From Methylomonas rapida (GTDB lineage: Bacteria > Pseudomonadota > Gammaproteobacteria > Methylococcales > Methylomonadaceae), in NCBI RefSeq assembly GCF_024360925.2, contig NZ_CP113517.1:682001-746000 (forward strand): a stretch of DNA of 64,000 nucleotides. The letters run 5' to 3'. Made by a program: the position numbers and the translations under genes. The stretch's first letter is position 1. Every line of letters starts with the position of its first letter. Under the pieces are notes generated by a model. The model saw only the letters and a list, made by a program, of their open reading frames with translations, searched no databases and was not told where the DNA came from. Below are positions 9,547 through 18,722 of this stretch, one piece after another.

Positions 9547-9720
9547 ATGGCAGAATACAGAAAGTATAAGTGCAAAACATGTGGTCATATTTATGATGAA
9601 GCGGTCGGTGATCCGAGACAGGGTATTGCGCCAGGTACTCGGTGGGAAGATGTGCCGGAAGATTGGGGTTGCCCTAAATGCGGCTCGGTCAAAGCAATGT
9701 TCACACTGATGAAGTCTTGA
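9547..9720 (+). CDS. Rubredoxin
   Basis: A 57-aa one-iron electron carrier with both Cys knuckles: YKCKTCGHIYDEAVG and DWGCPKCGSVKAMF. The invariant GTRWEDVPEDWGCP core lies between them. The ATG at 9547 is preceded by GGAGAAAAGAGA, a good ribosome-binding site, and begins at the usual family N-terminus; an in-frame ATG seven codons upstream would give an atypical extension. A TACAAT hexamer at 9500-9505 could be its -10. It is monocistronic and followed at once by a strong hairpin terminator. The electron acceptor cannot be told from context. Confidence 0.96.
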   Translation: MAEYRKYKCKTCGHIYDEAVGDPRQGIAPGTRWEDVPEDWGCPKCGSVKAMFTLMKS

Positions 9721-9744
9721 ACATCTAGTTGAACAGGCATACGG

Positions 9745-9770
9745 AAAAGGGCGCTTAGGCGCCCTTTTTT
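9745..9770. terminator. Bidirectional rho-independent terminator between rubredoxin and proS
   Basis: AAAAGGGCGC-TTAG-GCGCCCTTTTTT forms a 10-bp stem with a 4-nt loop and a T-run on the plus side and an A-run (T-run on the minus strand) on the other. It separates the converging rubredoxin and proS genes and can serve both. Confidence 0.93.
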
Positions 9771-9778
9771 GTTTTCGA

Positions 9779-11485
9779 TCAAGCCAATTTCGCCTTGATG
9801 AAATCGACGAGCTCCGCGAACGGAACTTCCTGGCTTTCCTTATCGGTACGACCTTGATATTCGACGGTGCCGCTGTCCAGGCCTCGATCGCCGATGACGA
9901 TGCGGTGCGGAATGCCAATTAGCTCCATGTCGGAGAACATGAAGCCAGCGCGGACTTTTCTGTCGTCCAAAAGCACTTCGATGCCGGCATCCAACAAATC
10001 CGTGTAGATTTTTTCTACCGTATCGATCAAACGATCGGATTTGTACATGTTCATCGGGCAAATCGCCACTTGAAACGGTGCCAGTTCGTTCGGCCAGATG
10101 ATGCCGCGTTCGTCGTGACCTTGTTCGATGGCGGCTGCCACCACGCGGGATATGCCGATGCCATAGCAGCCCATGATCATGATCTGGTTCTTGCCGGCCT
10201 CGTTGACGATACTGGCGTTCATCGCTTCGCTGTATTTGTTGCCCAACTGGAAGATATGGCCGACTTCGATGCCGCGGGCGATCGTGAGCTGGCCTTTGCC
10301 GTCTGGGCTGAGATCACCCTCGACGACCATGCGTAGGTCGTTGATTTCTGGCAGCGGCAGGTCGCGTTCCCAGTTCACGCCGCTGTAATGTTTGCCTTCT
10401 TGATTGGCGCCGCAGATGAAGTCGGACATGATGGCAGCGCTGCGATCGGCGATGATGGGCATGGCCAGGCCGATCGGGCCCAGCGAGCCCGGTTTGCAGC
10501 CGCAGGCGGCGACGATTTCCTCGTCGCTGGCGAATTGCAGCGGGGACAATACGCCAGGAATCTTTTCGGCTTTGATGGGGTTCAGTTCATGGTCGCCGCG
10601 AAGTAACAAGGCAATCAGGGGGGCATTCTCGCCTCTGACGATCAGGGTTTTCAGGCATCTTGTCGCGTCGACTTGGAAAAACTGGCTGACTTCCTCGATG
10701 CTATGTTGGTTTGGAGTGTCCACCAGCGTCATGGTTTGTGCGGGCGAAGGGCGTTCGCCGCCGGGCGCAAGTGCTTCGGCTTTTTCGACGTTGGCGGCAT
10801 AATCGCTGCTGTCCGAGAAGGCAATGGCATCTTCGCCGGAATCGGCCAGCACGTGAAATTCATGCGAGACCGCACCGCCGATCGCGCCGGAATCGGCGAT
10901 CACCGCGCGGAACTTCAAGCCGAAGCGGTTGAAGATGTTGGTGTAGGTTTGATACATCACGTCATAGGTTTGTTGCAGCGAAGCCTGATCCAGGTGAAAG
11001 GAATAGGCGTCTTTCATGACGAACTCGCGCGAGCGCATCACGCCGAAGCGTGGGCGGATTTCGTCACGGAATTTGGTTTGGATCTGGTAGTAGGTGATGG
11101 GCAGCTGTTTGTAGCTTTTCAACTCGTTGCGCGCCAGGTCGGTGATGATTTCCTCGTGCGTCGGCCCCAGGCAAAAGTCGCGGTCGTGACGATCCTTCAT
11201 GCGTGCCAGTTCCGGGCCGTATTTTTCCCAGCGACCGGTTTCCTGCCACAATTCGGCGGGTTGCAGGGCTGGCATCAGTACTTCCAGGGCGCCGGCCTTG
11301 TTCATTTCTTCACGAGTGATTTGTTCGACCTTGCGAAGCACACGCAAACCCAGCGGTAGCCAGGTATAAATACCGGCGGCCAGTTTGCGGATCAGGCCGG
11401 CGCGTATCATGAGTTTATGGCTGGCGATTTCGGCATCGGCAGGTGTTTCTTTTACGGTGCTCAGAGGAAATTGTGATGTGCGCAT
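9779..11485 (-). CDS. proS: Prolyl-tRNA synthetase
   Basis: Class II aminoacyl-tRNA synthetase charging tRNA-Pro, 568 aa, the bacterial (ProS type 1) length. Seen are [19 protein letters not shown] at the N-terminus, motif 2 ([32 protein letters not shown]), the YbaK-like editing insertion in the middle ([36 protein letters not shown]) and motif 3 ([20 protein letters not shown]). A C-terminal anticodon-binding domain ends at KAKLA. It is transcribed away from the uvrY-type gene. Confidence 0.97.
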   Translation of the reverse strand: MRTSQFPLSTVKETPADAEIASHKLMIRAGLIRKLAAGIYTWLPLGLRVLRKVEQITREEMNKAGALEVLMPALQPAELWQETGRWEKYGPELARMKDRHDRDFCLGPTHEEIITDLARNELKSYKQLPITYYQIQTKFRDEIRPRFGVMRSREFVMKDAYSFHLDQASLQQTYDVMYQTYTNIFNRFGLKFRAVIADSGAIGGAVSHEFHVLADSGEDAIAFSDSSDYAANVEKAEALAPGGERPSPAQTMTLVDTPNQHSIEEVSQFFQVDATRCLKTLIVRGENAPLIALLLRGDHELNPIKAEKIPGVLSPLQFASDEEIVAACGCKPGSLGPIGLAMPIIADRSAAIMSDFICGANQEGKHYSGVNWERDLPLPEINDLRMVVEGDLSPDGKGQLTIARGIEVGHIFQLGNKYSEAMNASIVNEAGKNQIMIMGCYGIGISRVVAAAIEQGHDERGIIWPNELAPFQVAICPMNMYKSDRLIDTVEKIYTDLLDAGIEVLLDDRKVRAGFMFSDMELIGIPHRIVIGDRGLDSGTVEYQGRTDKESQEVPFAELVDFIKAKLA

Positions 11486-11653
11486 GGGTATGAAAAGATT
11501 GAGTCAATAAACACGTATTTTACCGTTTAACTGATGGGGTGAGAATTTTTGCCTGGTCTTTTTGCTTGAGAATCTCGATGTTCTGCTGCAGATTGCTGAA
11601 TTTTGCTAAACTTGGACCAATTAGGTAGTGCTGTCTTCAGGATGTGAGATCGG

Positions 11654-12292
11654 ATGATTAAAGTTTTATTGGTTGATGATCATGAGTTGGTGAGAAGCGG
11701 GATAGAAGCGTTGTTGAATACGGTCGATGGTATTCATGTGGTGGGTGTGTGTGAGTGCGGTGAAAAAGCCTTGCAATTGATTACGCACGATCCGCCGGAT
11801 GTGGTGTTGATGGATGTGAACATGCCGGGGATGGGGGGATTCGAAGCATGCCGGCGGATTTTGCAGAATTTTCCTAATGTCAAAATCATTGGTTTGTCGG
11901 TGCATAACGGCGGTCCGATTCCGCAGCAATTATTGAAATTGGGTGTGGAAGGTTTTGTGTCCAAGGCTTCGCCAGTCAGCGAAATGGTAAGCGCGATCAG
12001 GAGCGTGATGGCTGGTAAGCGCTATTTATGCCAGGACGTGGCCAGTAATCTGGTCTTTGAGTCGATCGAGAGCGAAGACGCATCGCCGTTTTTTCAGCTT
12101 TCTCAGCGGGAAGCCGAGGTGGCGCAAATGATTTTAAGGGGCAAGGGGATTCAGGAAATTGCCGAAGCCTTGGAGTTAAGCGATAAAACCGTCAACACCT
12201 ATCGCTATCGGTTGTACGCCAAGCTGAAAATCAAAAATGACGTCGAATTGACCCGGTTGGCGGTCAAACACAATTATTTCGAAACGTTTTAA
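11654..12292 (+). CDS. uvrY: LuxR-family response regulator, GacA/UvrY type
   Basis: A 212-aa NarL/FixJ regulator. The receiver domain has D8/D9, phospho-acceptor Asp54 (VLMDVNMPGMGGFEACRRI) and the switch Lys in GFVSKASPVSEMV. The C-terminal LuxR helix-turn-helix is LSQREAEVAQMILRGKGIQEIAEALELSDKTVNTYRYRLYAKLKI. The close resemblance to GacA/UvrY suggests control of the small RNAs that titrate CsrA, with BarA/GacS as partner kinase. It stands alone here, 168 bp from divergent proS; uvrC, its frequent neighbour, is not downstream. The hybrid kinase at 3.8 kb is BarA-like in layout but is more likely paired with its own HD-GYP regulator. Confidence 0.85.
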   Translation: MIKVLLVDDHELVRSGIEALLNTVDGIHVVGVCECGEKALQLITHDPPDVVLMDVNMPGMGGFEACRRILQNFPNVKIIGLSVHNGGPIPQQLLKLGVEGFVSKASPVSEMVSAIRSVMAGKRYLCQDVASNLVFESIESEDASPFFQLSQREAEVAQMILRGKGIQEIAEALELSDKTVNTYRYRLYAKLKIKNDVELTRLAVKHNYFETF

Positions 12293-12330
12293 GTGGAATG
12301 CCCGGCCGAAACGACCGGGACGAACCTGCT

Positions 12331-13236
12331 TCAGACTAAGGTGCGAGCTTTGTTGAAGGCTTCCCTGAAATCAATGAATACCGGTTTTTCGGCTTCCAGC
12401 ATGGATTTCAATAACTCATGCTGTAGCTGATATTTGACATTCCCCACGGCCAGTGCGCCGACACCAACGGCATTGGGGGATTGAGTGGCATGTACCAACG
12501 GAGTCGCCATGTCGTTGGCTGTCACGCCTTCGATACCCGCAGGCGGCACCGCGTTGACGTCACCCGCAACCTTCAGGTTTTTGGTCTGCGCCAAGACAGC
12601 GGCATTCAGGACGCGAACGCCGGCTTTGGCCGTACAGAAGACGATGTCCGCCTCTGCCAACAAAGCGATTTTTTCCTCATCGTTTCGGGCGGCCGCGCCA
12701 GACAATTGGGCATTGAAGCGGCGGTTATATTGTTTGGCGGCGTCGTTGGCGGTGTCTATCGATAAATGGTCTACCAAGGTAGTATCGGAGCCCTGCAGCG
12801 AGGCGATCACGCCGGTGGCGATGCCGACCGGACCCGTGCCGCCAAAAACCAAAGCCTTGCAATCTTTCAATACCTTGCCGTGGCTTTGCTGCAAGGCTTT
12901 TTCCACACAGGCCACCAAGGCCGCCGCCGTGGTGAAGGCGCCGCTCGGATCGGCAAATACCGATACTTCGAACGGCGGCACCATGGCCGGTTGAGTCGCT
13001 TCCAGCATGTCTATCGCCAAGCCGATGTCGCGGCCACCGATGAAGAGGGCGGTTTTTTTGATGCCGGACGGGCTGCGCGAGAAAATCGCATCCTGGGTCA
13101 GATTCCGGATGTTTTCCAGCTTGACGTTGGAATAAGGCATCAGCACCTCAAAACCGGCATCCAATGCCATGTTGATGTCAAACGGGCTGTTGTTTGGCAT
13201 CGGATCGAACATATGGAGTATGCTGCGTTTCGGCAT
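12331..13236 (-). CDS. Methylene-tetrahydromethanopterin dehydrogenase, second MtdB paralogue
   Basis: Predicted to oxidise methylene-H4MPT to methenyl-H4MPT with NAD(P)+ in formaldehyde oxidation. The 301-aa product has family signatures SILHMF, SPFDINMALDAGF, TQDAIFSRSP, VFADPSGAFTTAAA and AGDVNAVPPAGIEGV, and ends near YQLQHELLKSMLEAEKP. The Rossmann motif is FGGTGPVGIATGV, and the following strand ends in LVDHLS, an acidic residue that usually favours NAD over NADP. I use the ATG at 13236, which has AGGGTAAG upstream and matches the family N-terminus, instead of the longer frame from 13323. It lies 49 bp downstream of the first paralogue, probably in one operon. Confidence 0.85.
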   Translation of the reverse strand: MPKRSILHMFDPMPNNSPFDINMALDAGFEVLMPYSNVKLENIRNLTQDAIFSRSPSGIKKTALFIGGRDIGLAIDMLEATQPAMVPPFEVSVFADPSGAFTTAAALVACVEKALQQSHGKVLKDCKALVFGGTGPVGIATGVIASLQGSDTTLVDHLSIDTANDAAKQYNRRFNAQLSGAAARNDEEKIALLAEADIVFCTAKAGVRVLNAAVLAQTKNLKVAGDVNAVPPAGIEGVTANDMATPLVHATQSPNAVGVGALAVGNVKYQLQHELLKSMLEAEKPVFIDFREAFNKARTLV

Positions 13237-13285
13237 TTTGATCTTACCCTGGTTGGTTGGCGGAGGCTGGCGCTTACAAAACGCG

Positions 13286-14194
13286 TTAATCAGTTGACTT
13301 AATAAATTCACGAGCGACTTCAAAAGCGTGTTCGAAATGCAAATATAACGGTTGATCGCATTCCAACATGCGTTTCAGCAAGCGGTTTTGCGCCTGATAC
13401 TTGATGTTGCCGATAGCCAGTGCGCCGATGCCAACCGCGCCACTTTTTGAGCTTGCCAGCGGTTTGCCGTTGTCGAACGCATCGACGCCCGCAATGCCGG
13501 CGGGTGGCACGGCGTTGACGTCTGCGACGACTTTGAGTTGTGGTGCGGCGGCGATCAATTCGGCGCTCAACAGTTCGATGCCGGCGGCGCCGGTGGCGAA
13601 GACGATGTCGGCGGTTTGCATGTATTCGGCTTTGTCGGCGTCGGCGCCGGCGGCGATGGTGATTTTACCGTCGCCGAATTCTTCGCTGCATAGCTCGGCG
13701 GTGCGTTGAGCTCTTTCCAGTTGTCGGCCGATGATTCTGACGTTGGCGCCGGCTTGCGCCGCAATCACCGCTGCCGCTTGGCCGACCGGGCCGGTGCCGC
13801 CCAAAGCTAGCACGTTTTTGCCTGCCAAAGTAGTTTGGAATTTGTCGGCCAGTTCTTTTTCGACCGCGGCAACCATGCCGGCGGCAGTGGTAAACGCGCC
13901 GCTAGGATCGGCAAATACCGATACTTCGAAAGGGGGCACCATGGAGTTTTTAGCGATCTTCAACATGTCCATTGCTTGCTTGGTTTCGCGGCCGCCAATG
14001 AAAATACCAGTGCGTTTCAGGTTTTTCGGGCTGCGGGAGAAAATGGCGTCTTGCACCAAACCCCTGACTTCGCTGGGTTCGACGTTGATATAAGGAACGG
14101 CTGAAATCCAGCCCGCATCCATCGCCATGTTGACGTCGAAAGGGCTCAGGTTTTTAGCTGTGGTCAGCATGTGTAGGATGAACGGTTTTTCCAT
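13286..14194 (-). CDS. mtdB: NAD(P)-dependent methylene-tetrahydromethanopterin dehydrogenase MtdB
   Basis: Enzyme of the H4MPT-linked formaldehyde oxidation pathway of methylotrophs. The 302-aa protein has FILHMLTTAKNLSPFDVNMAMDAGW, LVQDAIFSRSP, GIFIGGRE, VFADPSGAFTTAAGM, VADVNAVPPAGIAGVD and GAVGIGALAIGNIKYQAQ, all characteristic of the MtdA/MtdB family. The nucleotide-binding loop is LGGTGPVGQAA, and the second strand ends in IIGRQLERAQ. The Arg there resembles NADP-specific MtdA (GRKLDKAQ). A clear promoter and an AGAGGA ribosome-binding site precede it. Which of the two paralogues corresponds to characterised MtdB is not decided by motifs alone. Confidence 0.88.
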   Translation of the reverse strand: MEKPFILHMLTTAKNLSPFDVNMAMDAGWISAVPYINVEPSEVRGLVQDAIFSRSPKNLKRTGIFIGGRETKQAMDMLKIAKNSMVPPFEVSVFADPSGAFTTAAGMVAAVEKELADKFQTTLAGKNVLALGGTGPVGQAAAVIAAQAGANVRIIGRQLERAQRTAELCSEEFGDGKITIAAGADADKAEYMQTADIVFATGAAGIELLSAELIAAAPQLKVVADVNAVPPAGIAGVDAFDNGKPLASSKSGAVGIGALAIGNIKYQAQNRLLKRMLECDQPLYLHFEHAFEVAREFIKSTD

Positions 14195-14224
14195 GATGTC
14201 CTCTTAAATTTTGGTTAGCCTTCA

Positions 14225-14254
14225 AGTATAAAAGAAAAGGCGAGTCGATAACAA
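14225..14254 (-). promoter_or_regulatory. Sigma-70 promoter of the mtdB pair
   Basis: On the minus strand TTGTTA (14249-14254) and TATACT (14225-14230) are separated by 18 bp, placing the start of transcription about 24 nt before the mtdB ATG at 14194, which has AGAGGA in front of it. Confidence 0.65.
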
Positions 14255-14290
14255 TTTTAGGGCGGCTCGTATAGGGCGCGATTAGCCCGC

Positions 14291-15085
14291 TTATTTGAGT
14301 TTGTCGGTAACGTGCGGCTCGATCGCGTGATACATCAATTGGTGCATGCGCGGGTTGCCGGCGATGATGTTGCCGGATTGCAGGTATTTGTCGTTAAAAG
14401 AAAAATCGGTAGCGACACCGCCGGCTTCTTGTACCAATAATACCCCGGCGGCGATGTCCCATTCCTTGACGCCGATTTCCCAGTAAGCATCCAGTCGGCC
14501 GCAAGCGACATAAGCCATGTCCAGCGCGGCGGCGCCGGCGCGTCTGATGCCGGCCGTGTCGGCGCTGATGGCTTTGAACATGCCCAAATAGGCTTCGATA
14601 TGGTCCATGGTTTTGAAAGGAAAGCCCGTGCCGATCAAGGCGCCGCGCATGCTGTTTTGCTTGGTGACGCGGATGCGGCGATTGTTCAACATCGCGCCGC
14701 CGCCACGTTCGGCCGTGAACAGTTCGTCGCGGACCGGATCGTAAATCACCCCAATTTCCAGCTTGTTTTTGAGTTTTAATGCGATAGATACGGCGTATTG
14801 GGGAAAGCCGTGCAGAAAATTGGTGGTGCCGTCCAGGGGATCGATGATCCAGACGTAATCGTTGCCTTGATGCTCGCCACTTTCTTCGGCCAAAATCGCG
14901 TGATCCGGAAAAGCGGTGCGGATGACCTTGATGATTTCCTGCTCCGCCATGCGATCCACTTCGGAAGCATAGTCGTTACGGCTTTTGTGGTCGATGGTGA
15001 GTTTCTCGATGTTTTGCGAGGAACGTTGAATCAGGTCGCCGGCATTGCGCGCTGCGCGCACGGCTATGTTGAGCATCGGATGCAT
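14291..15085 (-). CDS. suhB: Inositol-1-monophosphatase family protein SuhB
   Basis: Mg-dependent inositol monophosphatase that also acts in rRNA antitermination in enterobacteria. The 264-aa product starts MHPMLNIAVRAARNAGD, almost the E. coli SuhB N-terminus, so I use the ATG at 15085 and not the one five codons upstream. Metal-binding motifs are AILAEESGEHQG, the DPLDGTTNFLHG signature, and the C-terminal WDIAAGVLLVQEAGG. It is divergent from trmJ with 92 bp between the two start codons. Confidence 0.95.
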   Translation of the reverse strand: MHPMLNIAVRAARNAGDLIQRSSQNIEKLTIDHKSRNDYASEVDRMAEQEIIKVIRTAFPDHAILAEESGEHQGNDYVWIIDPLDGTTNFLHGFPQYAVSIALKLKNKLEIGVIYDPVRDELFTAERGGGAMLNNRRIRVTKQNSMRGALIGTGFPFKTMDHIEAYLGMFKAISADTAGIRRAGAAALDMAYVACGRLDAYWEIGVKEWDIAAGVLLVQEAGGVATDFSFNDKYLQSGNIIAGNPRMHQLMYHAIEPHVTDKLK

Positions 15086-15177
15086 AGAACGAATTGACAA
15101 TGAGCAGTTGGAAAACTGGGATAGGATAGCAAATCTTTTGCTAGAATCGCCCGTTTTTTAGCGGGTGGGAATTGTCT

Positions 15178-15903
15178 TTGCTATCCAATTTTAAAGTCGT
15201 TCTGGTCGAAACATCGCATCCCGGCAATATCGGCGCCGTAGCGCGGGCCATGAAAAATATGGGCATGGATCAATTGCGTTTGGTCACGCCTAAATTCTTT
15301 CCGCATGCCGATGCGACTGCCAGGGCTTCCGGCGCCGATGATGTGTTGAGGAGTGCCCAGGTTTATGAATCCTTGGTGGAGGCTATCAAAGATTGCCAGA
15401 TCGTTTTAGGCGCTAGCGCCCGTGATAGAACCATCAGTTGGCCATCTGTCACGGCCCGAGAATGCGCGGAAAAATGGGCAAATGACGCGAGCCGGGAAAA
15501 TATAGCTCTTGTGTTCGGCCGGGAAAATTCCGGCTTGAAAAATCACGAACTGGATTTATGTCATTATTTGCTGCGCATCCCTTGTAATCCCGCCTATAGC
15601 TCCTTGAATCTGGCAGCGGCCGTGCAGGTGGTCTGCTATGAATTGTATGTCACCAGTGGTCAGGAACATGTCAGCAGCATCGGTGACCGCGGCGAAGATC
15701 CTTTGGCCACTGCCGAGCAGATGGAAGCTTTTTACCAGCATCTGCAGCAAACCATGGCCGATATTGGTTTCTTGCATCCGGAGCGGTCCAAATCGATCAT
15801 GCGCAGACTCAGACGGCTTTTTAACCGCACTCAGCTAGACACCAAGGAATTGGATATTTTGCGCGGCATCTTGCGGTTCTCTCAAAATCACAACCTCAAA
15901 TAG
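15178..15903 (+). CDS. trmJ: tRNA (cytidine/uridine-2'-O-)-methyltransferase TrmJ
   Basis: SPOUT methyltransferase that 2'-O-methylates position 32 of several tRNAs. The protein begins [28 protein letters not shown], aligning with E. coli TrmJ (MLQNIRIVLVETSHTGNMG). The cofactor-knot motifs are [15 protein letters not shown] and [18 protein letters not shown] choose the TTG at 15178: it sits 7 nt after GGTGGGA and gives the E. coli-like N-terminus. An in-frame TTG at 15172 would add two residues. In many gammaproteobacteria trmJ (or suhB-trmJ) lies upstream of cysE/iscR, as here. Confidence 0.94.
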   Translation: MLSNFKVVLVETSHPGNIGAVARAMKNMGMDQLRLVTPKFFPHADATARASGADDVLRSAQVYESLVEAIKDCQIVLGASARDRTISWPSVTARECAEKWANDASRENIALVFGRENSGLKNHELDLCHYLLRIPCNPAYSSLNLAAAVQVVCYELYVTSGQEHVSSIGDRGEDPLATAEQMEAFYQHLQQTMADIGFLHPERSKSIMRRLRRLFNRTQLDTKELDILRGILRFSQNHNLK

Positions 15904-15908
15904 ACGAT

Positions 15909-16661
15909 ATGTTGAAGCAAATCAAAGAAGATGTTCAGTGCATATTTGCGCGCGATCCGGCCGCGCACTCGGTTTTTGAGGTGATCACGACCTATCCGGG
16001 GTTTCATGCCCTGATGATTCATCGCCTCAGCCATTGGCTATGGATTCGGGGTTTTAATTTTCCGGCGCGTTACCTTTCTTTTTTGGCGCGCTGGTTGACG
16101 GGTATCGAGATCCATCCGGGGGCGCAGATCGGTCGACGTTTTTTCATTGATCATGGCATGGGGGTCGTGATAGGCGAGACTGCGGTGATTGGTGATGATT
16201 GCACGCTGTATCACGGCGTGACCTTGGGCGGTACTAGCTGGAACAAAGGCAAGCGTCATCCAACTTTGCAGAACGGAGTGGTCATCGGCGCGGGAGCCAA
16301 GGTGCTCGGACCGATAGAAATCGGCGAAGGCGCAAGGGTTGGCTCCAACTCGGTAGTCGTAAAACCGGTACCGCCCGGGATAACTGTAGTCGGTATTCCC
16401 GCGCACATCATCGATGCCAAGACCAAGCAAGATAAGGCACGGCGTGATGCGATGGCGCAAAAAATCGGTTTCGACGCCTACGGCGCGACCGGAGACATGC
16501 CTGATCCAATTGCGAATGCGATTAACCTGATGTTGGATCATATTCACCAAATGGACAAGCAATTGGAAATCATGTGTCGAAAGTTGAATGATGCCGGTAT
16601 TCAATGTGGCGATGCGCAAATTCCGCAGATGGATGACTGCCAAATCAAGGACAAGGGCTGA
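15909..16661 (+). CDS. cysE: Serine O-acetyltransferase CysE
   Basis: First step of cysteine synthesis: acetylates L-serine with acetyl-CoA. The 250-aa protein has the N-terminal helical domain ([13 protein letters not shown]) and the left-handed beta-helix of hexapeptide repeats from about residue 65 ([30 protein letters not shown]). [13 protein letters not shown] and [37 protein letters not shown] complete the acetyl-CoA site. It starts 5 bp after trmJ, in the same direction, before the isc genes, which need cysteine as sulfur source. Confidence 0.95.
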   Translation: MLKQIKEDVQCIFARDPAAHSVFEVITTYPGFHALMIHRLSHWLWIRGFNFPARYLSFLARWLTGIEIHPGAQIGRRFFIDHGMGVVIGETAVIGDDCTLYHGVTLGGTSWNKGKRHPTLQNGVVIGAGAKVLGPIEIGEGARVGSNSVVVKPVPPGITVVGIPAHIIDAKTKQDKARRDAMAQKIGFDAYGATGDMPDPIANAINLMLDHIHQMDKQLEIMCRKLNDAGIQCGDAQIPQMDDCQIKDKG

Positions 16662-16676
16662 AAGTGCTCGAGCTTA

Positions 16677-16709
16677 ATACTTGACTAAAATACTGGGTTT
16701 ATTTATAGT
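16677..16709 (+). promoter_or_regulatory. iscR promoter overlapping an IscR type-1-like operator
   Basis: TTGACT (16681-16686), a 17-bp spacer and TATAGT (16704-16709) make a near-consensus sigma-70 promoter. The 25-mer starting ATACTTGACTAAAATA at 16677 follows the left two thirds of the E. coli type-1 IscR site (ATASYYGACTRWWWYAGTC), with the right half degenerate. Binding there would block RNA polymerase, giving the known negative autoregulation. The operator assignment is inference. Confidence 0.68.
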
Positions 16710-16744
16710 CACCCTACATTAACTAAGTTTTATTAGGGGGCTAT

Positions 16745-17230
16745 ATGCGACTCACCACAAAAGGACGTTATGCGGTTACGGCCATGCTGGATTTGGCATA
16801 TCACAGCCAGAAACATCCAGTCACGTTGACCGATATAGCGACGCGGCAAACGATCTCTTTGTCTTATCTGGAGCAGTTATTTGCGCGCTTGCGCAAGGCC
16901 GGCATGGTCAAAGGGGTCAGAGGGCCGGGCGGTGGATACACCTTGAGTCGCAGTGCGCATGAGGTCAATATTGCCGACATCATCGAAGCCGTCGATGAAA
17001 CCGTGGATTCGACCAAGTGCGGTGGCAAGTCCAACTGTCATAACGACCAGCCCTGTATTACGCATGATTTGTGGATGGGCTTGAGTGAGCAGATTCGCTC
17101 CTATTTAAAACAAATTACGCTCGGTCAGTTGCTGGAAAGAGAATTGGTTAGTGAAGTCGCCAAGCGCCAGGGCAAGCAAGGCGAGCACGTGATCGAACTG
17201 AAACCCCTTCAAGAAAGAAAAACCGCTTGA
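16745..17230 (+). CDS. iscR: Fe-S-dependent Rrf2-family regulator IscR
   Basis: A 161-aa Rrf2 regulator. The N-terminal winged helix is MRLTTKGRYAVTAMLDLAYH, with recognition region SLSYLEQLFARLRKAGMVKGVRGPGGGYTLSR. The three [2Fe-2S] cysteines are in CGGKSNCHNDQPC, and LWMGLSEQI follows, as in E. coli IscR (C92, C98, C104). TATTAGGGGG before the ATG is the ribosome-binding site. It heads the iscR-iscS-iscA cluster and is preceded by an IscR-like site, fitting homeostatic control of Fe-S assembly. Confidence 0.96.
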   Translation: MRLTTKGRYAVTAMLDLAYHSQKHPVTLTDIATRQTISLSYLEQLFARLRKAGMVKGVRGPGGGYTLSRSAHEVNIADIIEAVDETVDSTKCGGKSNCHNDQPCITHDLWMGLSEQIRSYLKQITLGQLLERELVSEVAKRQGKQGEHVIELKPLQERKTA

Positions 17231-18352
17231 ATGATCTATTTTGATCACAATGCCACCACGCCGATCGACGAACGCGTGGTGGAGGCCATGCTGCCGTATT
17301 TACGAGGGCTATACGGCAACCCTTCCAGTTTATATCGACTCGGGCGCATCGCCCGTAGCGCCATCGATACCGCGCGAGAGCAAGTGGCGGCCTTGGTTGA
17401 TGCCCCCGCATCCCAAATTTTGTTTACCAGTGGCGGTACCGAGGCTGATGCCTTGGCCTTGGCCTGCGGGCGTGGGCGACGAGTCTGGATGTCAGCCATC
17501 GAACATCCGGCCGTGTTTGAAAATGTCTTGCGCCAAGCCGGACTTTATCGAGAGATAAACAATCTCGGCGTGACTTCCGCGGGCTTGTTTGCACCTGAAA
17601 CGCTGGACGAGTTGAAACCGGATGCCGGCGATTTCATATCGTTGATGTTGGCAAATAATGAAACCGGTGTCATTCAGGATGTGGCGGGGCTGGTCGAGCG
17701 TGCCGAATCATTTGGCGCGATTGTGCATACCGATGCGGTGCAGGCCTTGGGTAAAATGCCGGTCAGTTTTAGACGGTTAGGCGTTCAGTTGATGAGCTTG
17801 TCCAGTCATAAAATTTATGGTCCCAAGGGTTGTGGGGCGTTGGTATGGCATGAAAACGTCAGATTGCAGCCTTTGCAGTTCGGCGGCGATCAAGAACAAG
17901 GTTTGCGCGCGGGCACCGAAAATGTCGCCGCGATCGTTGGCTTTGGTAAGGCGGCCGAGTTGGCAAGGCTGGAACTGGAGCAGCGTCAGGCTCGTCTGCT
18001 GACGCTCCGGAGTCGCTTGGAACAACAATTAAAAACGATACCAGGCCTGGTGATTTTTGCCGAGCAGGCCAAGCGCTTGCCGAATACCGTGCAGTTTGGC
18101 ATTCCTGGTGTCAATGGCGAAATGCTGCTGATGCAACTCGATCAAAAAAATATCGCCGTTTCCAGTGGTTCCGCGTGTGCCTCGGGTTCCGAGCAGATCA
18201 GCCCGGTGTTGGCAGCGATGGGGGTGGAGGCGCAGCTTGCCAAATCGGCGATTCGCGTCAGTCTGGGTAAAGACAACAGCGAAACGGAAATTGACCAATT
18301 TATCGATGCCTTGAAGGCATTGCTAGTCAAATCAGGAGACAATTCACTATGA
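17231..18352 (+). CDS. iscS: Cysteine desulfurase, IscS/NifS family
   Basis: PLP enzyme that removes sulfur from cysteine for Fe-S and other thio-cofactors. PLP motifs are N-terminal [12 protein letters not shown]91 (EHPAVFE), D168 ([12 protein letters not shown]) and the Schiff-base Lys194 in [10 protein letters not shown]. The catalytic Cys316 lies in [10 protein letters not shown]. At 373 aa it is about 30 residues shorter than canonical IscS (404), lacking the C-terminal IscU-docking extension, and resembles short NifS/IscS2 forms. It starts on the base after the iscR stop and overlaps iscA by ATGA. No iscU lies between. Confidence 0.9.
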   Translation: MIYFDHNATTPIDERVVEAMLPYLRGLYGNPSSLYRLGRIARSAIDTAREQVAALVDAPASQILFTSGGTEADALALACGRGRRVWMSAIEHPAVFENVLRQAGLYREINNLGVTSAGLFAPETLDELKPDAGDFISLMLANNETGVIQDVAGLVERAESFGAIVHTDAVQALGKMPVSFRRLGVQLMSLSSHKIYGPKGCGALVWHENVRLQPLQFGGDQEQGLRAGTENVAAIVGFGKAAELARLELEQRQARLLTLRSRLEQQLKTIPGLVIFAEQAKRLPNTVQFGIPGVNGEMLLMQLDQKNIAVSSGSACASGSEQISPVLAAMGVEAQLAKSAIRVSLGKDNSETEIDQFIDALKALLVKSGDNSL

Positions 18353-18672
18353 CAATTACGATTACTGAAAGCGCGGCCAAACAGATTCAAAAACAACTAC
18401 AAAAACGCGGTTCCGGCATAGGTTTGCGTCTGGGAGTCAAGACTTCGGGGTGTTCGGGTTATGCCTATGTCTTGGATTATGCCGATGAACAGGCCGCCGA
18501 CGAGATCGTGTTCTCTCAACACGACGTCAAGGTGCTGGTTAAGCAGGATGATTTGGACAAACTGAACGGCATCGAATTGGATTATGCCAAGGAAGGTTTC
18601 AACGAGGCTTTCAAATTCAACAACCCCAATGTCAAAGGCATGTGCGGTTGCGGGGAAAGTTTCAGCGTTTGA
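18349..18672 (+). CDS. iscA: Iron-sulfur cluster assembly protein IscA
   Basis: A-type Fe-S carrier, 107 aa, with the three conserved cysteines C35 (TSGCSGYAY), C99 and C101 ([11 protein letters not shown]). The first beta strands [12 protein letters not shown] and the [21 protein letters not shown] stretch match IscA, not ErpA or SufA. The start overlaps the iscS stop. In E. coli, iscU, hscBA and fdx accompany iscA; none is present downstream, where a convergent hvfA-type gene begins. Confidence 0.95.
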   Translation: MTITITESAAKQIQKQLQKRGSGIGLRLGVKTSGCSGYAYVLDYADEQAADEIVFSQHDVKVLVKQDDLDKLNGIELDYAKEGFNEAFKFNNPNVKGMCGCGESFSV

Positions 18673-18683
18673 GATTCAAATGA

Positions 18684-18712
18684 CACCGGCTCCAGTTTTG
18701 CTGCAGCCGGTG
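18684..18712. terminator. Hairpin between iscA and hvfA (candidate terminator)
   Basis: CACCGGCT and AGCCGGTG form a perfect 8-bp stem around a 13-nt loop in the 50-bp gap between converging genes. No clean T-run follows on either strand, so intrinsic termination is only likely, not certain. Confidence 0.5.
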
Positions 18713-18722
18713 CTTGTTGCGT

